From assembly GCA_965217935.1 (NCBI GenBank), contig OZ244581.1, positions 806,001-870,000 of the forward strand: 64,000 nt of DNA. Direction: 5' to 3'. Each line of letters begins with the position of its first letter. Position 1 is the stretch's first letter. This document shows positions 35,131 through 43,141 of this stretch, in pieces. The position numbers were made by a program, and so were the translations under genes. Under the pieces are notes generated by a model, which was given only the letters and a program-made list of their open reading frames with translations, was not told where the DNA came from and searched no databases. Source of the stretch: JBBROS01 sp965217935 (GTDB taxonomy: Bacteria > Pseudomonadota > Alphaproteobacteria > Acetobacterales > Acetobacteraceae).

Positions 35131-36635
35131 GCGATCCGTTCGACCTCCTCATCATCGGCGGCGGCGCGAACGGCGCCGGCATCGCCCGCGACGCCGCCGG
35201 GCGAGGGCTGCGCGTGCTGATGTGCGAGAAGGGCGACCTTGCCGAGGGCACCTCATCGCGCTCCGGCAAACTGATCCACGGCGGCTTGCGCTACCTCGAA
35301 TACTACGAGTTCCGCCTGGTGCGCGAGGCGCTGAAAGAACGCGAAGTCCTGCTGCGCATCGCGCCGCATATCGTCTGGCCCATGCGCTTCGTCATCCCGC
35401 ATTCGCGTGAGCAGCGCCCGGTCTGGATGCTGCGGCTCGGCCTGTTCCTCTACGACAATCTCGGCGGGCGCGTCCGCCTCCCCGGCACCCGCAAGCTCAA
35501 TCTGCGTAAAAGCCCCGAAGGCGGCCCCATCCAGGATCAGTTCGGCACGGCGTTCGAGTATTCGGATTGCTGGGTCGAGGACGCGCGCCTCGTTGTCCTG
35601 AACGCGCTGGATGCGCAGGAGAAGGGGGCGGACATCCGCGTCGGCACCGAGGCCGTCCATGCCCGGCGCGACGGCGACGCCTGGACCGTGACGCTGCGCG
35701 GCCCCGACGGGCAGGAGGACACGGTGCGCGCCCGGGCGCTGTGCAACGCGGCCGGTCCGTGGGTGGAGCGCGTGATCCACGGCGTCGTCGGCAGCAACGC
35801 GGCGAGCAAGGTCCGGCTGGTCAAAGGCAGCCACCTCATCGTGCGCAAGTTTTGGGATGGGCCGCAGGCGTACTTGCTGCAGAACGACGATAAGCGCGTC
35901 ATCTTCGTCAATCCCTACGAGCGCGACCTCTGCCTGATCGGCACCACCGACATCCCCTACGAAGGCCGCGCCGAGGATGTCGAGGTGACCGAACCCGAGC
36001 GGGAATATCTGCTTCGCGCCGTGAACCGCTACATGAAGCAGAGCCTCGCCAACAAGGACATCGTCAGCGAGTTCTCCGGCATCCGCCCGCTGTATGACGA
36101 CGACGCCGCCGCCAACGCCTCGGCCGTGACCCGCGACTACACCTTCGACATCGACACCGGGGCCGACGGCGGCAAGCAGCCGCCAATGCTCAGCATCTTC
36201 GGCGGCAAGATCACCACCTACCGCAAGCTCGCCGAGCACGCGCTGGACAAGCTGACGCCGCACCTGCCGAAGCCGGGCGGCGGCTCCTGGACTGGCGACG
36301 CCCCCTTGCCCGGCGGCGACATGCCCGGCGCCGATTTCGACGCCTACCTCTCCGGCCTCCGTCAGCGGCGCCCCTGGCTGCCAGCCGAGGTCGCCCATCA
36401 CTACGCCCGGCTCTATGGCACCCGCACCGAGGCTCTGCTCGACGGGGCCCAGTCCATCGAGGATCTCGGCCGCCATTTCGGCGGCCAGCTCTACGCGCGC
36501 GAGGCCGAGTTCCTCCGCCGCACCGAATGGGCCCGCGCCCCCGGCGACGTGCTGCAGCGACGCACCAAGCACTACCTGCATCTGTCCGCCGCCGAACAGG
36601 ACAATTTCGCGGCCTGGTGGTCCCGGGCGGCCTAA
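35127..36635 (+). CDS. glpD: GlpD-type FAD-dependent glycerol-3-phosphate/polyol-phosphate dehydrogenase
   Basis: 502 residues, the usual length. FAD is bound by LLIIGGGANGAGIARDAAGR at the N-terminus, followed by GTSSRSGKLIHGGLRYLE, CNAAGPWV, LIGTTDIPY and FSGIRPLYDD, all GlpD hallmarks. The C-terminal helical domain ends DNFAAWWSRAA. It would pass electrons from the membrane-associated flavin to quinone. GlpD and EryB (erythritol-phosphate dehydrogenase) are close relatives. The kinase and regulator context favours a polyol phosphate over plain glycerol-3-phosphate, but sequence alone does not decide. It is coupled by ATGA to the aldolase gene. Confidence 0.88.
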   Translation: MSDPFDLLIIGGGANGAGIARDAAGRGLRVLMCEKGDLAEGTSSRSGKLIHGGLRYLEYYEFRLVREALKEREVLLRIAPHIVWPMRFVIPHSREQRPVWMLRLGLFLYDNLGGRVRLPGTRKLNLRKSPEGGPIQDQFGTAFEYSDCWVEDARLVVLNALDAQEKGADIRVGTEAVHARRDGDAWTVTLRGPDGQEDTVRARALCNAAGPWVERVIHGVVGSNAASKVRLVKGSHLIVRKFWDGPQAYLLQNDDKRVIFVNPYERDLCLIGTTDIPYEGRAEDVEVTEPEREYLLRAVNRYMKQSLANKDIVSEFSGIRPLYDDDAAANASAVTRDYTFDIDTGADGGKQPPMLSIFGGKITTYRKLAEHALDKLTPHLPKPGGGSWTGDAPLPGGDMPGADFDAYLSGLRQRRPWLPAEVAHHYARLYGTRTEALLDGAQSIEDLGRHFGGQLYAREAEFLRRTEWARAPGDVLQRRTKHYLHLSAAEQDNFAAWWSRAA

Positions 36636-37883
36636 ATGGCCGGCGTCGCCGTCGGCGTCGACATCAGCGGCGTTGCCGTCCACACCGCCCTGATCGACGC
36701 CGAGGGCGCCCTTCTGGCCAGCGAGACCGCGCCCCTGGACCCGCATGAGCGTCGCTCTCCCGCCGCCTGGTGGGCCGGGGCCACCGCAGCCTTTGCCGGC
36801 TTGGGCGAGCAGACGTTGCTCACCCGCGTCCGGGCCGTGGCGGTCTCGGGCACGAGCGGAACCGTCGTCCCGCTCGACGTCGCCGACCAGGCAATCAGGC
36901 CGGCCAGCCTTTCCGACGATCCGGCCAACCCCGACGCGGTCGCGGCCATCAACCGGGCGGCGCCCCCGGACAGCCCCGCCCGGGGCGCCGCCTCGCCGCT
37001 GGCCAAGGCGCTGTCCTGGCGGCTGCTGCCCAGCCTCGCCATCGTCATGCACCAGGCCGACTGGCTGGCCGGCCGCATGTTGGGCCGGTTCCGGGCCAGC
37101 GATTGGAACAATGCCCTGCGAACCGGGTTCGACCCGGTCGCCAGGGCTTGGCCCGGCTGGCTCGCCAAGATCTATCCCACGGCCCTGCTGCCGCTCCCGC
37201 ACGAGCCGGGGCGCCCGCTCGGCCAAATGTCCGAAACCTCGGCTCGGGCCTTGGGCCTGCCCGGCGGCGTTGTCGTGGCCGCAGGCACGACCAGCGGGTG
37301 CGCCGCCGTGCTTGCCGCCGGCGCCGACCGGGAAGGCGACGGCATCACCGGCCTGGGCGCCGCTCTGCGGTTGAAGCAACTCTCCGCCAGGCCGCTCGTC
37401 TCCGCGCCGCACGACGTCTATAGCCACCGTCTTGGCACGCTTTGGCTCCCAAGCGGCGCCAGCAATGCGGGCGGCGCGGCGCTCGCGCAGCATTTCACGC
37501 CGGACCAGGTTGCGGCGCTCAGCGAACGGATCGACCCGAGCCAGCCCAGCCCGCTCGACCTCTATCCCCTCCCTCCCCCGGGCGAGCGCTTTCCCCACGC
37601 CGACCCCTCCATGCAGCCCCGGCGCCCTTCGGAGCAGATCAGCGACGCCGGCCTGCTCCACGCCTTGCTGGAGGGCCTCGCCCGCATCGAGGCCGACGGC
37701 TACGCCCGCTTCACCGCCCTCGGCGGCCCCAAGCTGACCCGCGTGTTCTCCACCGGCGCCGGCGCCGGCAACCCGGCCTGGCACGCCATCCGCGCCCGCG
37801 TCCTCGACGTCCCGTTGGTCGCCCCCCGCTCGACAGATCCGGCCGTGGGCGCCGCGTTGCTGGCGCTCCGTTGCCTGCGCTAA
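36636..37883 (+). CDS. short FGGY protein, D-ribulose-kinase-like, probably catalytically inactive
   Basis: 415 residues, matching the short cyanobacterial/plant D-ribulose kinase group (SePSK/XK-1 type): HQADWLAGRMLG, RASDWNNALRTGFDP, VVAAGTTSGCAA, VYSHRLGTLWL, GASNAGGAAL, PPGERFPHADPSM and FSTGAGAGNPAW. Two catalytic features are altered. The N-terminal phosphate loop reads VDISGVAV instead of VDxGTSG. The catalytic Asp of AGTTDS is Ser220. LGSTLVLK also reads LGAALRLK. A pseudokinase, or a sensor for a sugar, is therefore likely. The gene starts directly after glpD. Its TAA stop forms the first bases of repeat copy B. Confidence 0.82.
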   Translation: MAGVAVGVDISGVAVHTALIDAEGALLASETAPLDPHERRSPAAWWAGATAAFAGLGEQTLLTRVRAVAVSGTSGTVVPLDVADQAIRPASLSDDPANPDAVAAINRAAPPDSPARGAASPLAKALSWRLLPSLAIVMHQADWLAGRMLGRFRASDWNNALRTGFDPVARAWPGWLAKIYPTALLPLPHEPGRPLGQMSETSARALGLPGGVVVAAGTTSGCAAVLAAGADREGDGITGLGAALRLKQLSARPLVSAPHDVYSHRLGTLWLPSGASNAGGAALAQHFTPDQVAALSERIDPSQPSPLDLYPLPPPGERFPHADPSMQPRRPSEQISDAGLLHALLEGLARIEADGYARFTALGGPKLTRVFSTGAGAGNPAWHAIRARVLDVPLVAPRSTDPAVGAALLALRCLR

Positions 37884-37984
37884 GCATCATTTGGCAGACC
37901 GTGCTGGCACGCTGCCGGTAAAATGATGCGTCTCCAAAGGTTTCTAAGCAGGCTTGCGTGGCACAAGCCACGCAAGCCTGCTTA
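37881..37984 (+). repeat. dispersed two-hairpin intergenic element, copy B
   Basis: It has the same layout as copy A, but hairpin a has drifted: arms ATCATTT/AAAATGAT with an inner GGCAG/CTGCC. The linker ATGATGCGTCTCCAAAGG is followed by hairpin b, AAGCAGGCTTGCGTGG / CCACGCAAGCCTGCTT. The element begins at the kinase stop codon and ends exactly where the IS630 element starts. Confidence 0.8.
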
Positions 37985-37995
37985 TACCAACGGCC

Positions 37996-38589
37996 CTATG
38001 CCATGACCGCTTTTACCCATGGCCTGGTTGCGATGGATTGGATGCGGTCCGGTGCCTCCATCAGCCAGGTCCAGGCGTTGCAGCAAGCGTCCACGACGGC
38101 ATCGTAGTTGGCGAACACCCGGTTGCTCAGCGTGTTGCCGCGAAGGTATTCCCAGATGGCCTCAACCGGGTTCAACTCCGGGCTGTAGGGCGGCAGGTGC
38201 AACAGGCTGATGTTGCCGGGTATGCATAGGCGCCCGCCCGTTTTGTGCCACCCAGCGCCGTCCAGCACCACGATGGCGTGCGCGCCAGGCGCCACATTGC
38301 GGCTGATCTCGGCCAGGTGCAGGCTCATCGCCTGGGTGTTGGCGTAGGGCAGCACCAAACCCGCGCCCACGCCGCGCTCGGCGCAGACCGCTCCGAACAG
38401 GTAGGCCCACTGATAGCGCAGGTCCTTCAAGGCTTGCGGCCTGCTACCCGTCTTGGCCCAGACGTAAGTCAGCGTGCCTTGCTGGCCGACGCGGGCCTCA
38501 TCCTGATGCCAGACCTCGATGGGCGTATCCGCTGCCTTGACGGCGTCCGGCAGGGCAGCGGTTATAAGAGCGGCGAACCCGGCCTGAAA
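37996..38589 (-). CDS. IS630 transposase, C-terminal catalytic part (second frame)
   Basis: This frame opens before 38589 and contains the DDE catalytic core: Asp in VWHQDEARVGQ, Asp in VVLDGAGWHK and Glu in PPYSPELNPVEAIWEYL. It has no good start of its own and is expected to be made by a -1 frameshift from the upstream frame near 38586-38592 (TCTTTC). All three catalytic residues are intact, so the element may still be active if frameshifting occurs. Confidence 0.88.
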   Translation of the reverse strand, partial: FQAGFAALITAALPDAVKAADTPIEVWHQDEARVGQQGTLTYVWAKTGSRPQALKDLRYQWAYLFGAVCAERGVGAGLVLPYANTQAMSLHLAEISRNVAPGAHAIVVLDGAGWHKTGGRLCIPGNISLLHLPPYSPELNPVEAIWEYLRGNTLSNRVFANYDAVVDACCNAWTWLMEAPDRIQSIATRPWVKAVMA

Positions 38590-39083
38590 GACGCTTGCGC
38601 TACAGTATCCGCCTTGGGATGGCGCGGGCGCGCCGAGATGTGGGAGAAGCCCAGCCGGTGCAGCAGCTTGCCGACGCTGCGCTCGTGCAGGCGCACCTTC
38701 AGCACGCGCTCGATCCGCTCCTGGATGTCCACGCAGCGCCAGCGCACGACGCCATCCGTCTTGATGTCAGGCCCTTCTCGCATCCAACGTGCCACGTCGG
38801 CTTCCTGCTGCGGCGACAAGCGGGGCTTGACCCCGCCTGCATGGCGATTGTTCAAACCGGACACGCCTTCGACGTTGTAGCGATGCGCCCAGTCGCGCAA
38901 GGTTTGCCGATCCATGCCCGCCATACGCGCGGCGTCCTCGCGCGTATGCCCGTCCAAAATCAGCGCCAAGGCCAGCAAGCGACGCACAACCGCCGCGTCA
39001 GATGTGTCGGCTGCCTGCCGACGCAAGTCGGCTGCCGTGTGCTCCGTGCGGGTGATCGAAATCGTCATGCCTGCCTCTATCAA
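38562..39083 (-). CDS. IS630 transposase, N-terminal DNA-binding part (first frame)
   Basis: 173 residues. The helix-turn-helix region LILDGHTREDAARMAGMDRQ is followed by a winged-helix segment, GVVRWRCVDIQERIERV, and KLLHRLGFS. The frame terminates at 38562 after entering out-of-frame sequence; the protein sense continues in the -1 frame. Starts at 39083 or 39068 (MTISITRTEHT) are both possible. Split frames are common among IS630 elements, so this need not be decay. Confidence 0.87.
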   Translation of the reverse strand: MIEAGMTISITRTEHTAADLRRQAADTSDAAVVRRLLALALILDGHTREDAARMAGMDRQTLRDWAHRYNVEGVSGLNNRHAGGVKPRLSPQQEADVARWMREGPDIKTDGVVRWRCVDIQERIERVLKVRLHERSVGKLLHRLGFSHISARPRHPKADTVAQASFRPGSPLL

Positions 39084-39324
39084 TGCAATGGCAGACTGGA
39101 TCAGTCCGCTGCGAGCCGGACCTAATCACATTTGAGTCAGAGCAAAGGGCCGTTGGTATTAGTCGCCTGACGCTTTCATTAGGGATAGGTCCGTCGTTTC
39201 AGTTCGGGTTATGTCGAGGACACGGCGGGAACCCTGCCGCGTCCCGCCCGCATGGCCCCGAATCTCCAGCCCGTGGCACGCGCCTTGCTGGTTCGCTGCT
39301 ATCGACACCGTGCGGAGCGCAGCC

Positions 39325-40413
39325 ATGGATATCGGCGTTTTCATCCCGATCAACAACAACGGTTGGATCATCTCCGCGGCCTCGCCGCAGTACATGCCGA
39401 GCTTCGAACTCAACAAGCAGGTGGTGCAGAAAGCCGAAGCGTTCGGGTTCGATTTCGCCCTGTCGATGATCAAGCTGCACGGCTTCGGCGGCAAGACCGA
39501 GTTCTGGGACCACGGGCTGGAGAGCTTCACCCTGATGGCGGGCCTGGCCGCCGTCACGCAGCGCATCCGCCTTTACGCGTCGACGGCCGTGCTCACCATC
39601 CCTCCGGCCATCGTCGCGCGCATGACCAGCACCATCGCCGACATCTCCGGCGGACGCTTCGGCGTCAACATCGTCTCCGGCTGGCACAAGATCGAATACA
39701 GCCAGATGGGGCTGTGGCCCGGCGACGAGCACTTCGCCAAGCGCTACGATTACAGCACCGAATACGTGCGGGTCCTGCGCGGCCTATGGGAAACCGGGCA
39801 GTCCGACTTCCGCGGCGAGTATTTCAACATGGACGCATGCAAGCTGAGCCCGCGCCCGGCGGCGCCGGTCAAGATCGTGGCCGCGGGGCAGAGCGACCGG
39901 GGAATGCAGTTCGCGGCGAATCATTGCGACTTCAACTTCGCCCTCGGCGAAGGCGTCAACGAGCCGGCAAAGGCGGCCGAAGTGCCCGCCCGCATGATGG
40001 AGCATGCGAGCCGGGCCGGGCGCGATGTCGGCAGCTACATGCTGTATATGATCATCGCCGACGAGACCGACGCGGCGGCGATGGCGAAGTGGGACGACTA
40101 CAATGCCGGGGCCGACACGGATGCGCTGGCGCATCTGCTGGGCAAGGCGGCCGAGGACACGGCCCCGTCGCCCACCTCGATGGCGTCCGCGATCCAGCGC
40201 TCCCCCTCCCCGGTCAACTTCAACATGGGAACCCTGGTCGGCTCCTACGCCCATGTAGCGCGGATGCTGGACGAGGCCGCGTCCATGCCCGGCGTGAAGG
40301 GCATCATGCTGACCTTCGACGACTTCCTGCTCGGCATGGACACGTTCGGCGAACGCATCCAGCCGCTGATGCAGTGCCGCGCCCATCGCAAGGCGCCTGG
40401 CCTGGCGGCATGA
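39325..40413 (+). CDS. rutA: pyrimidine utilization protein A (RutA, LLM-class flavin monooxygenase)
   Basis: 362 residues. Highly characteristic RutA blocks occur in order: IGVFIPINNNGWIIS, QYMPSFELNKQVVQKAE, FDFALSMIKLHGFGGKTEFW, ESFTLMAGLAAVTQRI, GGRFGVNIVSGWHK and MGLWPGDEHF. RutA uses FMNH2 and O2 to open the uracil ring. ATG 39325 has GGAG about 11 bases upstream; the longer open frame from 39211 encodes an Arg/Pro-rich stretch that looks non-coding. No rutB, rutC, rutD, rutE or rutF lies nearby: IS630 is upstream and a convergent methyltransferase downstream. The partners must be elsewhere or absent. Confidence 0.9.
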   Translation: MDIGVFIPINNNGWIISAASPQYMPSFELNKQVVQKAEAFGFDFALSMIKLHGFGGKTEFWDHGLESFTLMAGLAAVTQRIRLYASTAVLTIPPAIVARMTSTIADISGGRFGVNIVSGWHKIEYSQMGLWPGDEHFAKRYDYSTEYVRVLRGLWETGQSDFRGEYFNMDACKLSPRPAAPVKIVAAGQSDRGMQFAANHCDFNFALGEGVNEPAKAAEVPARMMEHASRAGRDVGSYMLYMIIADETDAAAMAKWDDYNAGADTDALAHLLGKAAEDTAPSPTSMASAIQRSPSPVNFNMGTLVGSYAHVARMLDEAASMPGVKGIMLTFDDFLLGMDTFGERIQPLMQCRAHRKAPGLAA

Positions 40414-40439
40414 CCGGGATTTCGCGCCTCATATCCGTC

Positions 40440-40625
40440 TCAACCGCCAGATACTTCCGGGCCGCGATGGCCCCTCCCGGCGGCCCCCACGGGCAATGCG
40501 CCGCAACGTCCGGCGGCGGCTGTAAATCCCGCCTCCGCCCGGTCCGCGCCGCTCCGCAACCCAACCCGCCGGATCGCGAGCCCGCCGGCATGGACCCAGC
40601 CCGCGACGAAAATCCCCAAGTCCAT
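40440..40625 (-). pseudogene. fragment related to the neighbouring methyltransferase
   Basis: This minus-strand frame reads GIFVAGWVHAGGLAIRRVGL then RSGADRAEAGF. It resembles GVFLQGWVHAGAHPVRRVIL and ASGADRVETTA inside the adjacent 387-residue methyltransferase. Only about 40 residues match before the frame turns into Gly/Arg-rich sequence, and no methyltransferase core is present. It is best read as a leftover of a tandem duplication just downstream of the intact gene. A short real peptide is less likely. Confidence 0.55.
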
Positions 40626-40670
40626 CAGCCGGCGCCGGCCACCTGAACGTAGAATGCGCCCCCCCTGCCC

Positions 40671-41834
40671 TCAACGCGGCTTCGGGTAACTGCGGCTCAC
40701 CCGCTCCATCTCCCCGGCCCCCCACCCCGAAGTTCCCGCCTCCGCCACCTTCCGCGCCCGGATGAACGACTGCCCATACCCGACCCCGAATGGCATCATC
40801 AGCCAGTCCGCGTGGCGCAGGTGCGGCGGCGGCATGATCGAGACCGGGTGCGCCATCCCGCACTCCACCACCTTGAACCCCGTCGCCGGGCCGAACAGCG
40901 ACCGCAACGCCTGGTCGGAGAAGCGGAAGAAGTCGTTCGGCGTCTCATGCACCGGCCAGCTCTGGTGCGTCACGTGCACCGTCTCCCCGCCCATCTTCAG
41001 CGCCCGGTTGATCTCCCCCGCCGCCACCCACGGCGCCGCCAAGTGCTCCAGCACCGCCACCGAGAACAGCCCGTCCAGCGACCCCGGCGTCACGAACCCC
41101 GTAAGCGCATGAACGTCCCCCACCGCGTCAATCCCCGGCCCCGGATGGATGTCGCTGCCGACATACGTGCACGCCGGCTCGAACCGCGCCCGCCATCCCT
41201 GCGTCATGCTGCCGACGATGCGCGCCCCCAGCTCCAGCACCGTTCCCTTCCGCTCGCGCATGGCCTCGGCGAACGCCTCCATCGCCGCCGTCGCGTCGGG
41301 GATCACCACGTCCTCCAGCAACGGAGGCTGCACCGTCGTCTCGTGCGACCCGGCGTCCGTCACCACCGCCAAGGTCAGCGGCACGCAGGCCCGGCACGCC
41401 AGGTATAAGCTGAACTGCGCCGCACCGCCCTCCGGCAATCCCTGATAATGCCCGGCCACCTCCGGTCGCGGGCGCAACGCGGTCGTCTCAACCCGGTCCG
41501 CCCCGCTCGCCAGGATCACCCGCCGCACCGGATGCGCCCCGGCATGGACCCACCCTTGCAGGAACACCCCCCCGCTGTCGCACCACGACTTGTCGATGAA
41601 ATGCACCGCCTCGACCCGCCGCTCCCCAAGGTCGGCCAGCGCCGGCGCGTGCAACGCCTCCAGCCCGGAAATCCGATGATGCAGATACCGCGTCTGCGCC
41701 GCCGAGGTCGCGATGTGCGTCCGCAGCGTTTCCAGCTTCCGCAACAGCGGGCGCGCGCTGGGCAGCGACCGGGCGAACTGCCGCACCTTCGATTCAGCCG
41801 TCGAAAGCCCCGCCACGGCCGCCTCTAAACCCAT
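40671..41834 (-). CDS. class I SAM-dependent methyltransferase with N-terminal helical region
   Basis: 387 residues. Residues 1-80 are helical and coiled-coil-prone. An internal beta domain follows (GVFLQGWVHAGAHPVRRVIL). The methyltransferase core starts near residue 200: VLELGARIVGS in place of the usual glycine loop, YVGSDIHPGPGID, LFSVAVLEHLAAPW, GGETVHVTHQSWPVHETPND and FFRFSDQALRSLFG. ATG 41834 overlaps the aminopeptidase stop by 10 bases. The glycine loop is atypical, so activity is likely but not certain. Related proteins often act on polysaccharide or lipid heads; the acceptor is unknown. Confidence 0.8.
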   Translation of the reverse strand: MGLEAAVAGLSTAESKVRQFARSLPSARPLLRKLETLRTHIATSAAQTRYLHHRISGLEALHAPALADLGERRVEAVHFIDKSWCDSGGVFLQGWVHAGAHPVRRVILASGADRVETTALRPRPEVAGHYQGLPEGGAAQFSLYLACRACVPLTLAVVTDAGSHETTVQPPLLEDVVIPDATAAMEAFAEAMRERKGTVLELGARIVGSMTQGWRARFEPACTYVGSDIHPGPGIDAVGDVHALTGFVTPGSLDGLFSVAVLEHLAAPWVAAGEINRALKMGGETVHVTHQSWPVHETPNDFFRFSDQALRSLFGPATGFKVVECGMAHPVSIMPPPHLRHADWLMMPFGVGYGQSFIRARKVAEAGTSGWGAGEMERVSRSYPKPR

Positions 41835-43072
41835 TCCCCCCCGCGCATCACCGGCTCCCGCGCGCCGCCAGGCAACACCCCGTCCACGTCGACGGCGCCG
41901 GACCCGATCATCCAGTCGATATGGATCAGGCTGGAGTTCGCCCCCCGCCGCTCCAGCTCCGCCTCGCTCGCCGTTGTGCCGCCTTCGAGGCACGTCCGGT
42001 AAGCCTGCCCCAACGCGATGTGGCTCGCCGCGTTCTCGTCGAACAGCGTGTTGAAGAACAGCAGCCCGCTCGCCGAGATCGGCGAGGAATGCGGCACCAG
42101 CGCCACCTCCCCCAGCCGCCGCGCCCCCTCGTCGGTGCCCAGCACCTTCTCCAGCACCTCCGCCCCGCTGCTGGCGCTCGACTGCACGATCCGCCCCGCC
42201 TCGAACCGCACCGCGATGTCCTTGATCAGCGTCCCCTGATACGACAGCGGCTTCGTGCTCCGCACCTCGCCATCGACCCGGCCCCGATGCGGCGTGGTGA
42301 ACACCTCCTCGCTCGGGATGTTCGGGTTGCACACGATCCCGTTCTTCGCCGGCTCCGATCCCCCGAGCCAGATATGCCCCTCCGACAGCCCCACCCGCAA
42401 ATCCGTCCCCGGCCCCTGGAAATGCAGCGCCTCATACGCCTTGCCCGTCAGCAACGAAGTCCGCGCGCGCAAGGCCGCGTTGTGCTCCGCCCAGGCCGCC
42501 ACCGGGTCCGCCTCGTCGATCCGCGAGGCGGCGAAGATCGCGTCCCACAGCCGGGCCACCGCCCGCTCCGCCGTCTCCTCGGGGAACATCAGCTTGGCCC
42601 AGCTCGGCGTTGCAAAGCAGACGATGCTCCAGTTGCAGGCGAAGTTCGTGATCAATTCGAGCGCCGGCCGGTACGCCACCGACCGCGCCCGGTTGGCCCG
42701 CGCCACCCGGTCGCCGTCCTGCCCGGCCAGCAGCGCCGGGTTCTCCCCCCCGATCGCCAGCCGCGCCGCCCCGTTCCGGTAGGCCGCCGCCATCCCCTCG
42801 AACAGCCAAGCCGGCGCGTAATCGAACGCCGCGTCCGGCGCGTGCTCGAACCGGGCCAACGTCGCCGCCTCATCGGACAGCAACGTCGTCACCTGGCTCG
42901 CGCCCGCCTTGTAGGCATGTTCGGTAATCCGTCGCACCAGCGGCACGGCGTCCAGCGGCGCGGTCAGCACGATCTCCTGCCCCGCCTTCAACCCGAGCCC
43001 AACCCGGACGGCAACCTCCGCCAAACGGTCAAGACGGGCCTCGAACGAGGCGATCGGCGGCATGGCGTTCAT
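41825..43072 (-). CDS. M29-family (thermophilic) metalloaminopeptidase
   Basis: 415 residues, the usual size. Metal and catalytic residues lie in NPNIPSEEVFTTPHRG, FNTLFDENAASHIALGQAY and SLIHIDWMIGS, which are the Glu, His and Asp clusters of M29. The start is placed at 43072 because AGGAG sits seven bases upstream; ATG 43096 is also in frame. It removes N-terminal residues from peptides in the cytoplasm. It is followed by an overlapping methyltransferase, a pairing with no obvious functional reason. Confidence 0.9.
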   Translation of the reverse strand: MNAMPPIASFEARLDRLAEVAVRVGLGLKAGQEIVLTAPLDAVPLVRRITEHAYKAGASQVTTLLSDEAATLARFEHAPDAAFDYAPAWLFEGMAAAYRNGAARLAIGGENPALLAGQDGDRVARANRARSVAYRPALELITNFACNWSIVCFATPSWAKLMFPEETAERAVARLWDAIFAASRIDEADPVAAWAEHNAALRARTSLLTGKAYEALHFQGPGTDLRVGLSEGHIWLGGSEPAKNGIVCNPNIPSEEVFTTPHRGRVDGEVRSTKPLSYQGTLIKDIAVRFEAGRIVQSSASSGAEVLEKVLGTDEGARRLGEVALVPHSSPISASGLLFFNTLFDENAASHIALGQAYRTCLEGGTTASEAELERRGANSSLIHIDWMIGSGAVDVDGVLPGGAREPVMRGGEWV

Positions 43073-43141
43073 CGGGCGGCTCCTGTGCGTATCCATACCC
43101 GATTTAAGCAGGACTACGCCCCGGGTTCCATCGCCTCGCCC

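Larger units (their letters stand above)
37987..39156 (-). mobile_element. IS630-family insertion sequence
   Basis: The element is about 1170 bp, bounded by inverted repeats CCAACGGCCCT (left, from 37987) and AGGGCCGTTGG (right, ending 39156). It is flanked on both sides by TA, the target duplicated by IS630/Tc1-type elements. It carries one transposase split over two overlapping frames on the minus strand, and it lies at the distal end of repeat copy B. Confidence 0.93.

Noticed and set aside
35253..37784. Very long minus-strand open frame opposite the GlpD and FGGY genes
   Set aside because: It lies antisense to two genes with full family motifs. Its translation is Gly/Ala/Arg-rich low-complexity sequence, a typical GC-rich shadow frame.
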